Positions 1 to 11,900 of a stretch of DNA of 64,000 nucleotides are shown here, piece by piece. Within the stretch, counting starts at the first letter, position 1, and each line of letters starts with the position of its first letter. The stretch is from positions 186,001 to 250,000 of the forward strand of contig CAXKVF010000084.1 of the NCBI GenBank assembly GCA_964057225.1. Direction: 5' to 3'. This DNA comes from Auanema rhodensis (Eukaryota; Nematoda; Chromadorea; Rhabditida; Rhabditidae). The position numbers and the translations under genes are program-made. The notes under the pieces are model-generated. The model ran no database searches, had not been told where the DNA came from, and worked only from the letters and a program-made list of their open reading frames with translations.

Positions 1-3
1 CAC

Positions 4-11
4 ATCACGTG
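4..11 (+). other. ATCACGTG palindromic core (CDEI-like, representative copy)
   Basis: The perfect 6-bp palindrome CACGTG at 6-11 is preceded by AT, giving ATCACGTG. This fits RTCACRTG, the CDEI element of Saccharomyces point centromeres bound by the bHLH protein Cbf1. CACGTG is also the E-box/G-box bound by USF/MYC-type bHLH and plant bHLH/bZIP proteins. It is present in nearly every copy. Exceptions I noticed are G11A (53510, 54566, 55094, 55622 and about 35386), a G11T change near 7931 and A7T (58082, 61954). Sequence match is seen; any protein binding is inference. Confidence 0.6.
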
Positions 12-16
12 TACAT

Positions 17-34
17 TTAATTAGCATAAATTAA
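17..34. other. AT-rich dyad TTAATT...AATTAA
   Basis: TTAATT (17-22) and AATTAA (29-34) are inverted repeats with a 6-base spacer. In the A28T copies (204, 732, 30651, 36459) this becomes TTAATTA-GCAT-TAATTAA, with perfect 7-bp arms and a 4-base loop. T22A (20789, 21669) weakens the left arm. Structure potential only; no function is shown. Confidence 0.5.
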
Positions 35-36
35 AG

Positions 37-46
37 TTCACGTAAA
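37..46. other. TTCACGTAAA, degenerate third CACGT core
   Basis: TTCACGTAAA differs from TTCACGTGAA (148-157) at one base. Its CACGTA core (39-44) lies 33 bp after the core at 6-11. In the copies I read this CACGT was not altered; changes nearby are A46C (17822, 19054, 20461) and T47A. It may be a diverged relative of the other two motifs or a half-site. Confidence 0.5.
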
Positions 47-54
47 TTTCAAAG

Positions 55-69
55 TCATGGTTACCATGA
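55..69. other. Dyad symmetry CATGGT-T-ACCATG (representative copy)
   Basis: The 6-bp arms CATGGT (56-61) and ACCATG (63-68) flank a single T. Where position 69 is A (AAG and AAC monomers) the arms extend to TCATGGT/ACCATGA, 7 bp each; in CAC monomers they stay at 6 bp, so the commonest polymorphism changes dyad length. The element contains GGTTACC. Rare copies break it: G60T at 28747 and 29627 and near 9564, G to A near 19419 and 28394, T to A near 41422's neighbourhood, G68A near 47763. Short dyads are reported to be common in centromeric satellites lacking a CENP-B box; cruciform formation here is inference. Confidence 0.6.
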
Positions 70-81
70 AGCAATATCAAT

Positions 82-131
82 AAAAATTTGTTTTTAGACT
101 AATATGGACATGGGGAATCTAATTTTGAAAA
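82..131. other. A/T-tract region, candidate curved or nucleosome-disfavouring DNA
   Basis: Runs of A5 T3 (82-89), T5 (91-95), T4 (123-126) and A4 (128-131) are separated by a mixed segment including GACATGGGG. Much of the copy-to-copy variation falls in 90-129 (G90A, A96G, G97A/C, A98T, A101G, G115N, A116G, A117T, C119A, T124G, G127A, A128G, A129G). Positions 30-45, 50-58 and 145-157 look nearly invariant. Intrinsic curvature is inferred from the tracts, not computed. Confidence 0.4.
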
Positions 132-147
132 CCGCATCTCTTTATCT

Positions 148-157
148 TTCACGTGAA
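148..157. other. TTCACGTGAA perfect 10-bp palindrome (representative copy)
   Basis: TTCACGTGAA reads identically on both strands and holds the second CACGTG core (150-155). It is preserved in nearly all copies. Variants seen are G153A (CACATG; for example 27432, 29016, 29896, 33592, 34824, 35704), T149C (13173, 13701, 24612, 25316) and a C-to-T giving CATGTG near 1560. It lies 32 bp before the core at position 6 of the next monomer. Confidence 0.75.
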
Positions 158-1056
158 GCGAGTTACATAGCAAGTGCACATCACGTGTACATTTAATTAG
201 CATTAATTAAAGTTCACGTAAATTTCAAAGTCATGGTTACCATGCACCAATATCAATAAAAATTTGTTTTTAGACTAATATGGACATGGGGAATCTAATT
301 TTGAAAACCGCATCTCTTTATCTTTCACGTGAAGCGAGTTACATACCAAGTGCACATCACGTGTACATTTAATTAGCATAAATTAAAGTTCACGTAAATT
401 TCAAAGTCATGGTTACCATGAAGCAATATCAATAAAAATTTGTTTTTAGACTAATATGGACATGGGGAATCTAATTTTGAAAACCGCATCTCTTTATCTT
501 TCACGTGAAGCGAGTTACATACCAAGTGCACATCACGTGTACATTTAATTAGCATAAATTAAAGTTCACGTAAATTTCAAAGTCATGGTTACCATGAAGC
601 AATATCAATAAAAATTTGTTTTTAGACTAATATGGACATGGGGAATCTAATTTTGAAAACCGCATCTCTTTATCTTTCACGTGAAGCGAGTTACATAGCA
701 AGTGCACATCACGTGTACATTTAATTAGCATTAATTAAAGTTCACGTAAATTTCAAAGTCATGGTTACCATGAAGCAATATCAATAAAAATTTGTTTTTA
801 GACTAATATGGACATGGGGAATCTAATTTTGAAAACCGCATCTCTTTATCTTTCACGTGAAGCGAGTTACATACCAAGTGCACATCACGTGTACATTTAA
901 TTAGCATAAATTAAAGTTCACGTAAATTTCAAAGTCATGGTTACCATGAACCAATATCAATAAAAATTTGTTTTTAGACTAATATGGACATGGGGAATCT
1001 AATTTTGAAAACCGCATCTCTTTATCTTTCACGTGAAGCGAGTTACATACCAAGTG

Positions 1057-4000
1057 CACATCACGTGTACATTTAATTAGCATAAATTAAAGTTCACGTA
1101 AATTTCAAAGTCATGGTTACCATGAACCAATATCAATAAAAATTTGTTTTTAGACTAATATGGACATGGGGAATCTAATTTTGAAAACCGCATCTCTTTA
1201 TCTTTCACGTGAAGCGAGTTACATACCAAGTGCACATCACGTGTACATTTAATTAGCATAAATTAAAGTTCACGTAAATTTCAAAGTCATGGTTACCATG
1301 CACCAATATCAATAAAAATTTGTTTTTAGACTAATATGGACATGGGGAATCTAATTTTGAAAACCGCATCTCTTTATCTTTCACGTGAAGCGAGTTACAT
1401 ACCAAGTGCACATCACGTGTACATTTAATTAGCATAAATTAAAGTTCACGTAAATTTCAAAGTCATGGTTACCATGAACCAATATCAATAAAAATTTGTT
1501 TTTAGACTAATATGGACATGGGGAATCTAATTTTGAAAACCGCATCTCTTTATCTTTCATGTGAAGCGAGTTACATACCAGGTGCACATCACGTGTACAT
1601 TTAATTAGCATAAATTAAAGTTCACGTAAATTTCAAAGTCATGGTTACCATGCACCAATATCAATAAAAATTTGTTTTTAGACTAATATGGACATGGGGA
1701 ATCTAATTTTGAAAACCGCATCTCTTTATCTTTCACGTGAAGCGAGTTACATACCAAGTGCACATCACGTGTACATTTAATTAGCATAAATTAAAGTTCA
1801 CGTAAATTTCAAAGTCATGGTTACCATGAAGCAATATCAATAAAAATTTGTTTTTAGACTAATATGGACATGGGGAATCTAATTTTGAAAACCGCATCTC
1901 TTTATCTTTCACGTGAAGCGAGTTACATACCAAGTGCACATCACGTGTACATTTAATTAGCATAAATTAAAGTTCACGTAAAATTCAAAGTCATGGTTAC
2001 CATGCACCAATATCAATAAAAATTTGTTTTTAGACTAATATGGACATGGGGAATCTAATTTTGAAAACCGCATCTCTTTATCTTTCACGTGAAGCGAGTT
2101 ACATACCAAGTGCACATCACGTGTACATTTAATTAGCATAAATTAAAGTTCACGTAAATTTCAAAGTCATGGTTACCATGAAGCAATATCAATAAAAATT
2201 TGTTTTTAGACTAATATGGACATGGGGAATCTAATTTTGAAAACCGCATCTCTTTATCTTTCACGTGAAGCGAGTTACATACCAAGTGCACATCACGTGT
2301 ACATTTAATTAGCATAAATTAAAGTTCACGTAAATTTCAAAGTCATGGTTACCATGAAGCAATATCAATAAAAATTTGTTTTTAGACTAATATGGACATG
2401 GGGAATCTAATTTTGAAAACCGCATCTCTTTATCTTTCACGTGAAGCGAGTTACATACCAAGTGCACATCACGTGTACATTTAATTAGCATAAATTAAAG
2501 TTCACGTAAAATTCAAAGTCATGGTTACCATGCACCAATATCAATAAAAATTTGTTTTTAGACTAATATGGACATGGGGAATCTAATTTTGAAAACCGCA
2601 TCTCTTTATCTTTCACGTGAAGCGAGTTACATACCAAGTGCACATCACGTGTACATTTAATTAGCATAAATTAAAGTTCACGTAAATTTCAAAGTCATGG
2701 TTACCATGAAGCAATATCAATAAAAATTTGTTTTTAGACTAATATGGACATGGGGAATCTAATTTTGAAAACCGCATCTCTTTATCTTTCACGTGAAGCG
2801 AGTTACATACCAAGTGCACATCACGTGTACATTTAATTAGCATAAATTAAAGTTCACGTAAATTTCAAAGTCATGGTTACCATGAAGCAATATCAATAAA
2901 AATTTGTTTTTAGACTAATATGGACATGGGGAATCAAATTTTGAAAACCGCATCTCTTTATCTTTCACGTGAAGCGAGTTACATACCAAGTGCACATCAC
3001 GTGTACATTTAATTAGCATAAATTAAAGTTCACGTAAATTTCAAAGTCATGGTTACCATGAACCAATATCAATAAAAATTTGTTTTTAGACTAATATGGA
3101 CATGGGGAATCTAATTTTGAAAACCGCATCTCTTTATCTTACACGTGAAGCGAGTTACATACCAAGTGCACATCACGTGTACATTTAATTAGCATAAATT
3201 AAAGTTCACGTAAATTTCAAAGTCATGGTTACCATGAAGCAATATCAATAAAAATTTGTTTTTAGACTAATATGGACATGGGGAATCTAATTTTGAAAAC
3301 CGCATCTCTTTATCTTTCACGTGAAGCGAGTTACATACCAAGTGCACATCACGTGTACATTTAATTAGCATAAATTAAAGTTCACGTAAATTTCAAAGTC
3401 ATGGTTACCATGAACCAATATCAATAAAAATTTGTTTTTAGACTAATATGGACATGGGGAATCTAATTTTGAAAACCGCATCTCTTTATCTTTCACGTGA
3501 AGCGAGTTACATACCAAGTGCACATCACGTGTACATTTAATTAGCATAAATTAAAGTTCACGTAAATTTCAAAGTCATGGTTACCATGAACCAATATCAA
3601 TAAAAATTTGTTTTTAGACTAATATGGACATGGGGAATCTAATTTTGAAAACCGCATCTCTTTATCTTTCACGTGAAGCGAGTTACATACCAAGTGCACA
3701 TCACGTGTACATTTAATTAGCATAAATTAAAGTTCACGTAAATTTCAAAGTCATGGTTACCATGAACCAATATCAATAAAAATTTGTTTTTAGACTAATA
3801 TGGACATGGGGAATCTAATTTTGAAAACCGCATCTCTTTATCTTTCACGTGAAGCGAGTTACATACCAAGTGCACATCACGTGTACATTTAATTAGCATA
3901 AATTAAAGTTCACGTAAATTTCAAAGTCATGGTTACCATGAAGCAATATCAATAAAAATTTGTTTTTAGACTAATATGGACATGGGGAATCTAATTTTGA

Positions 4001-7000
4001 AAACCGCATCTCTTTATCTTTCACGTGAAGCGAGTTACATACCAAGTGCACATCACGTGTACATTTAATTAGCATAAATTAAAGTTCACGTAAAATTCAA
4101 AGTCATGGTTACCATGCACCAATATCAATAAAAATTTGTTTTTAGACTAATATGGACATGGGGAATCTAATTTTGAAAACCGCATCTCTTTATCTTTCAC
4201 GTGAAGCGAGTTACATACCAAGTGCACATCACGTGTACATTTAATTAGCATAAATTAAAGTTCACGTAAATTTCAAAGTCATGGTTACCATGAACCAATA
4301 TCAATAAAAATTTGTTTTTAGACTAATATGGACATGGGGAATCTAATTTTGAAAACCGCATCTCTTTATCTTTCACGTGAAGCGAGTTACATACCAAGTG
4401 CACATCACGTGTACATTTAATTAGCATAAATTAAAGTTCACGTAAAATTCAAAGTCATGGTTACCATGCACCAATATCAATAAAAATTTGTTTTTAGACT
4501 AATATGGACATGGGGAATCTAATTTTGAAAACCGCATCTCTTTATCTTTCACGTGAAGCGAGTTACATACCAAGTGCACATCACGTGTACATTTAATTAG
4601 CATAAATTAAAGTTCACGTAAATTTCAAAGTCATGGTTACCATGAACCAATATCAATAAAAATTTGTTTTTAGACTAATATGGACATGGGGAATCTAATT
4701 TTGAAAACCGCATCTCTTTATCTTTCACGTGAAGCGAGTTACATACCAAGTGCACATCACGTGTACATTTAATTAGCATAAATTAAAGTTCACGTAAATT
4801 TCAAAGTCATGGTTACCATGAACCAATATCAATAAAAATTTGTTTTTAGACTAATATGGACATGTGAAATCTAATTTTGAAAACCGCATCTCTTTATCTT
4901 TCACGTGAAGCGAGTTACATACCAAGTGCACATCACGTGTACATTTAATTAGCATAAATTAAAGTTCACGTAAATTTCAAAGTCATGGTTACCATGAACC
5001 AATATCAATAAAAATTTGTTTTTAGACTAATATGGACATGGGGAATCTAATTTTGAAAACCGCATCTCTTCATCTTTCACGTGAAGCGAGTTACATACCA
5101 AGTGCACATCACGTGTACATTTAATTAGCATAAATTAAAGTTCACGTAAATTTCAAAGTCATGGTTACCATGAACCAATATCAATAAAAATTTGTTTTTA
5201 GACTAATATGGACATGGGGAATCTAATTTTGAAAACCGCATCTCTTTATCTTTCACGTGAAGCGAGTTACATACCAAGTGCACATCACGTGTACATTTAA
5301 TTAGCATAAATTAAAGTTCACGTAAATTTCAAAGTCATGGTTACCATGAACCAATATCAATAAAAATTTGTTTTTAGACTAATATGGACATGGGGAATCT
5401 AATTTTGAAAACCGCATCTCTTTATCTTTCACGTGAAGCGAGTTACATACCAAGTGCACATCACGTGTACATTTAATTAGCATAAATTAAAGTTCACGTA
5501 AATTTCAAAGTCATGGTTACCATGAACCAATATCAATAAAAATTTGTTTTTAGACTAATATGGACATGGGGAATCTAATTTTGAAAACCGCATCTCTTTA
5601 TCTCTCACGTGAAGCGAGTTGCATACCAAGTGCACATCACGTGTACATTTAATTAGCATAAATTAAAGTTCACGTAAATTTCAAAGTCATGGTTACCATG
5701 CACCAATATCAATAAAAATTTGTTTTTAGACTAATATGGACATGGGGAATCTAATTTTGAAAACCGCATCTCTTTATCTTTCACGTGAAGCGAGTTACAT
5801 ACCAAGTGCACATCACGTGTACATTTAATTAGCATAAATTAAAGTTCACGTAAATTTCAAAGTCATGGTTACCATGAACCAATATCAATAAAAATTTGTT
5901 TTTAGACTAATATGGACATGGGGAATCTAATTTTGAAAACCGCATCTCTTTATCTTTCACGTGAAGCGAGTTACATACCAAGTGCACATCACGTGTACAT
6001 TTAATTAGCATAAATTAAAGTTCACGTAAAATTCAAAGTCATGGTTACCATGCACCAATATCAATAAAAATTTGTTTTTAGACTAATATGGACATGGGGA
6101 ATCTAATTTTGAAAACCGCATCTCTTTATCTTTCACGTGAAGCGAGTTACATACCAAGTGCACATCACGTGTACATTTAATTAGCATAAATTAAAGTTCA
6201 CGTAAATTTCAAAGTCATGGTTACCATGAACCAATATCAATAAAAATTTGTTTTTAGACTAATATGGACATGGGGAATCTAATTTTGAAAACCGCATCTC
6301 TTTATCTTTCACGTGAAGCGAGTTACATACCAAGTGCACATCACGTGTACATTTAATTAGCATAAATTAAAGTTCACGTAAATTTCAAAGTCATGGTTAC
6401 CATGAAGCAATATCAATAAAAATTTGTTTTTAGACTAATATGGACATGGGAAATCTAATTTTGAAAACCGCATCTCTTTATCTTTCACGTGAAGCGAGTT
6501 ACATACCAAGTGCACATCACGTGTACATTTAATTAGCATAAATTAAAGTTCACGTAAATTTCAAAGTCATGGTTACCATGAACCAATATCAATAAAAATT
6601 TGTTTTTAGACTAATATGGACATGGGGAATCTAATTTTGAAAACCGCATCTCTTTATCTTTCACGTGAAGCGAGTTACATACCAAGTGCACATCACGTGT
6701 ACATTTAATTAGCATAAATTAAAGTTCACGTAAATTTCAAAGTCATGGTTACCATGAACCAATATCAATAAAAATTTGTTTTTAGACTAATATGGACATG
6801 GGGAATCTATTTTTGAAAACCGCATCTCTTTATCTTTCACGTGAAGCGAGTTACATACCAAGTGCACATCACGTGTACATTTAATTAGCATAAATTAAAG
6901 TTCACGTAAATTTCAAAGTCATGGTTACCATGAACCAATATCAATAAAAATTTGTTTTTAGACTAATATGGACATGGGGAATCTAATTTTGGAAACCGCA

Positions 7001-7920
7001 TCTCTTTATCTTTCACGTGAAGCGAGTTACATACCAAGTGCACATCACGTGTACATTTAATTAGCATAAATTAAAGTTCACGTAAATTTCAAAGTCATGG
7101 TTACCATGAAGCAATATCAATAAAAATTTGTTTTTAGACTAATATGGACATGGGGAATCTATTTTTGAAAACCGCATCTCTTTATCTTTCACGTGAAGCG
7201 AGTTACATACCAAGTGCACATCACGTGTACATTTAATTAGCATAAATTAAAGTTCACGTAAATTTCAAAGTCATGGTTACCATGAACCAATATCAATAAA
7301 AATTTGTTTTTAGACTAATATGGACATGGGGAATCTAATTTTGAAAACCGCATCTCTTTATCTTTCACGTGAAGCGAGTTACATACCAAGTGCACATCAC
7401 GTGTACATTTAATTAGCATAAATTAAAGTTCACGTAAATTTCAAAGTCATGGTTACCATGAACCAATATCAATAAAAATTTGTTTTTAGACTAATATGGA
7501 CATGGGGAATCTAATTTTGGAAACCGCATCTCTTTATCTTTCACGTGAAGCGAGTTACATACCAAGTGCACATCACGTGTACATTTAATTAGCATAAATT
7601 AAAGTTCACGTAAATTTCAAAGTCATGGTTACCATGCACCAATATCAATAAAAATTTGTTTTTAGACTAATATGGACATGGGGAATCTAATTTTGAAAAC
7701 CGCATCTCTTTATCTTTCACGTGAAGCGAGTTACATACCAAGTGCACATCACGTGTACATTTAATTAGCATAAATTAAAGTTCACGTAAATTTCAAAGTC
7801 ATGGTTACCATGAACCAATATCAATAAAAATTTGTTTTTAGACTAATATGGACATGGGAAATCTAATGTTGAAAACCGCATCTCTTTATCTTTCACGTGA
7901 AGCGAGTTACATACCAAGTG
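1057..7920. repeat. Satellite monomers without a clear HOR
   Basis: These are 39 monomers of 176 bp, mostly generic AAG, AAC or CAC types in no strict order. The linked T47A+CAC type occurs in the monomers starting at 1937, 2465 (528 bp apart), 4049, 4401 (352 bp apart) and 5985. Private changes are scattered: A to G near 1581, G113T plus G115A near 4864-4866, a cluster near 5604-5621, G115A near 6451, A128G near 6992 and 7520. No gene or other element was seen. Confidence 0.85.
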
Positions 7921-8976
7921 CACATCACGTTTACAATTAATTAGCATAAATTAAAGTTCACGTAAATTTCAAAGTCATGGTTACCATGAACCAATATCAA
8001 TAAAAATTTGTTTTAAGACTAATATGGACATGGGGAATCTAATGTTGAAAACCGCATCTCTTTATCTTTCACGTGAAGCGAGTTACATACCAAGTGCACA
8101 TCACGTGTACATTTAATTAGCATAAATTAAAGTTCACGTAAATTTCAAAGTCATGGTTACCATGCACCAATATCAATAAAAATTTGTTTTTACACTAATA
8201 TGGACATGGGGAATCTAATGTTGAAAACCGCATCTCTTTATTTTCCACGTGAAGCGAGTTACATACCAAGTGCACATCACGTGTACATTTAATTAGCATA
8301 AATTAAAGTTCACGTAAATTTCAAAGTCATGGTTACCATGAACCAATATCAATAAAAATTTGTTTTTAGACTAATATGGACATGGGGAATCTAATTTTGA
8401 AAACCGCATCTCTTTATCTTTCACGTGAAGCGAGTTACATACCAAGTGCACATCACGTGTACATTTAATTAGCATAAATTAAAGTTCACGTAAATTTCAA
8501 AGTCATGGTTACCATGAACCAATATCAATAAAAATTTGTTTTTAGACTAATATGGACATGGGGAATCTAATTTTGAAAACCGCATCTCTTTATCTTTCAC
8601 GTGAAGCGAGTTACATACCAAGTGCACATCACGTGTACATTTAATTAGCATAAATTAAAGTTCACGTAAATTTCAAAGTCATGGTTACCATGCACCAATA
8701 TCAATAAAAATTTGTTTTAAGACTAATATGGACATGGGGAATCTAATGTTGAAAACCGCATCTCTTTATCTTTCACGTGAAGCGAGTTACATACCAAGTG
8801 CACATCACGTGTACATTTAACTAGCATAAATTAAAGTTCACGTAAATTTCAAAGTCATGGTTACCATGCACCAATATCAATAAAAATTTGTTTTTACACT
8901 AATATGGACATGGGGAATCTAATGTTGAAAACCGCATCTCTTTATCTTTCACGTGAAGCGAGTTACATACCAAGTG
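7921..8976. repeat. Tetrameric HOR, 704-bp offset
   Basis: T95A (8015, 8719) and G97C (8193, 8897) recur 704 bp apart in neighbouring monomers. T124G (AATGTTGAAA) is present at 7868, 8044, 8220, 8748 and 8924 only, so a local family carrying T124G spread here. The monomer at 7921 also has private changes near 7931 and 7936. The two monomers after each marked pair are generic. Confidence 0.75.
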
Positions 8977-11900
8977 CACATCACGTGTACATTTAATTAG
9001 CATAAATTAAAGTTCACGTAAATTTCAAAGTCATGGTTACCATGAACCAATATCAATAAAAATTTGTTTTTAGACTAATATGGACATGGGGAATCTAATT
9101 TTGAAAACCGCATCTCTTTATCTTTCACGTGAAGCGAGTTACATACCAAGTGCACATCACGTGTACATTTAATTAGCATAAATTAAAGTTCACGTAAATT
9201 TCAAAGTCATGGTTACCATGAACCAATATCAATAAAAATTTGTTTTTAGACTAATATGGACATGAGGAATCTAATTTTGAAAACCGCATCTCTTTATCTT
9301 TCACGTGAAGCGAGTTACATACCAAGTGCACATCACGTGTACATTTAATTAGCATAAATTAAAGTTCACGTAAATTTCAAAGTCATGGTTACCATGAACT
9401 AATATCAATAAAAATTTGTTTTTAGACTAATATGGACATGGGGAATCTAATTTTGAAAACCGCATCTCTTTATCTTTCACGTGAAGCGAGTTACATACCA
9501 AGTGCACATCACGTGTACATTTAATTAGCATAAATTAAAGTTCACGTAAATTTCAAAGTCATGTTTACCATGAAGCAATATCAATAAAAATTTGTTTTTA
9601 GACTAATATGGACAGGGGGAATCTAATTTTGAAAACCGCATCTCTTTATCTTTCACGTGAAGCGAGTTACATACCAAGTGCATATCACGTGTACATTTAA
9701 TTAGCATAAATTAAAGTTCACGTAAATTTCAAAGTCATGGTTACCATGAACCAATATCAATAAAAATTTGTTTTTAGACTAATATGGACATGGGGAATCT
9801 AATTTTGAAAACCGCATCTCTTTATCTTTCACGTGAAGCGAGTTACATACCAAGTGCACATCACGTGTACATTTAATTAGCATAAATTAAAGTTCACGTA
9901 AATTTCAAAGTCATGGTTACCATGAAGCAATATCAATAAAAATTTGTTTTTAGACTAATATGGACATGGGGAATCTAATTTTGAAAACCGCATCTCTTTA
10001 TCTTTCACGTGAAGCGAGTTACATACCAAGTGCACATCACGTGTACATTTACTTAGCATAAATTAAAGTTCACGTAAATTTCAAAGTCATGGTTACCATG
10101 AAGCAATATCAATAAAAATTTGTTTTTAGACTAATATGGACATGGGGAATCTAATTTTGAAAACCGCATCTCTTTATCTTTCACGTGAAGCGAGTTACAT
10201 ACCAAGTGCACATCACGTGTACATTTAATTAGCATAAATTAAAGTTCACGTAAATTTCAAAGTCATGGTTACCATGAACCAATATCAATAAAAATTTGTT
10301 TTTAGACTAATATGGACATGGGGAATCTAATTTTGAAAACCGCATCTTTTTATCTTTCACGTGAAGCGAGTTACATACCAAGTGCACATCACGTGTACAT
10401 TTAATTAGCATAAATTAAAGTTCACGTAAATTTCAAAGTCATGGTTACCATGAAGCAATATCAATAAAAATTTGTTTTTAGACTAATATGGACATGGGGA
10501 ATCTAATTTTGAAAACCGCATCTCTTTATCTTTCACGTGAAGTGAGTTACATACCAAGTGCACATCACGTGTACATTTAATTAGCATAAATTAAAGTTCA
10601 CGTAAATTTCAAAGTCATGGTTACCATGAACCAATATCAATAAAAATTTGTTTTTAGACTAATATGGACATGGGGAATCTAATTTTGAAAACCGCATCTC
10701 TTTATCTTTCACGTGAAGCGAGTTACATACCAAGTGCACATCACGTGTACATTTAATTAGCATAAATTAAAGTTCACGTAAAATTCAAAGTCATGGTTAC
10801 CATGCACCAATATCAATAAAAATTTGTTTTTAGACTAATATGGACATGGGAAATCTAATTTTGAAAACCGCATCTCTTTATCTTTCACGTGAAGCGAGTT
10901 ACATACCAAGTGCACATCACGTGTACATTTAATTAGCATAAATTAAAGTTCACGTAAATTTCAAAGTCATGGTTACCATGAACCAATATCAATAAAAATT
11001 TGTTTTTAGACTAATATGGACATGGGGAATCTAATTTTGAAAACCGCATCTCTTTATCTTTCACGTGAAGCGAGTTACATACCAAGTGCACATCACGTGT
11101 ACATTTAATTAGCATAAATTAAAGTTCACGTAAATTTCAAAGTCATGGTTACCATGAACCAATATCAATAAAAATTTGTTTTTAGACTAATATGGACATG
11201 GGGAATCTAATTTTGAAAACCGCATCTCTTTATCTTTCACGTGAAGCGAGTTACATACCAAGTGCACATCACGTGTACATTTAATTAGCATAAATTAAAG
11301 TTCACGTAAATTTCAAAGTCATGGTTACCATGAACCAATATCAATAAAAATTTGTTTTTAGACTAATATGGACATGGGGAATCTAATTTTGAAAACCGCA
11401 TCTCTTTATCTTTCACGTGAAGCGAGTTACATACCAAGTGCACATCACGTGTACATTTAATTAGCATAAATTAAAGTTCACGTAAATTTCAAAGTCATGG
11501 TTACCATGAAGCAATATCAATAAAAATTTGTTTTTAGACTAATATGGACATGGGGAATCTAATTTTGAAAACCGCATCTCTTTATCTTTCACGTGAAGCG
11601 AGTTACATACCAAGTGCACATCACGTGTACATTTAATTAGCATAAATTAAAGTTCACGTAAATTTCAAAGTCATGGTTACCATGAACCAATATCAATAAA
11701 AATTTGTTTTTAGACTAATATGGACATGGGGAATCTAATTTTGAAAACCGCATCTCTTTATCTTTCACGTGAAGCGAGTTACATACCAAGTGCACATCAC
11801 GTGTACATTTAATTAGCATAAATTAAAGTTCACGTAAATTTCAAAGTCATGGTTACCATGCTCCAATATCAATAACAATTTGTTTTTAGACTAATATGGA

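Larger units (their letters stand above)
1..176. repeat. Reference monomer: layout and variable sites
   Basis: This is the first copy, used as the coordinate system for all other entries. Landmarks: ATCACGTG 4-11; AT-rich dyad 17-34; TTCACGTAA 37-45; dyad 55-69; trimorphic triplet 69-71 (AAG, AAC or CAC, rarely CTT or CTC); A/T-tracts 82-95; GACTAATATGGACATGGGG 97-115; ATTTTGAAAACCGC 122-135; TTCACGTGAA 148-157; GTGCAC spanning the junction 174-3. The AAC form has 30 C and 26 G (56 GC of 176) and five CpGs (8, 41, 133, 152, 159). Recurrent variants: A28T, T47A, 69-71, A96G, G97A, A98T+C99T, A101G, G115A/T/C, A116G, A117T, C119A, G127A, A128G, A129G, T141C, T143C, T149C, G153A, G158C, C159A, C170G, C171T, A172T, G174T. 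This copy carries the rare C170G. The start point is arbitrary. Confidence 0.95.
1..1056. repeat. Trimeric HOR, 528 bp x 2
   Basis: Monomers 1-3 and 4-6 share rare marks at an offset of exactly 528 bp: C170G at 170 and 698 (CATAGCAAG instead of CATACCAAG) and A28T at 204 and 732. The second copy has diverged at the triplet 69-71 in its second and third monomers (CAC to AAG, AAG to AAC). It may start upstream of the window. Confidence 0.7.

Noticed and set aside
62-72. Alternative hairpin GGTT-ACCATG-AACC in AAC monomers
   Set aside because: The arms are only 4 bp with a 6-base loop, and they are lost in AAG monomers. The CATGGT-T-ACCATG dyad over the same bases is the stronger structure.
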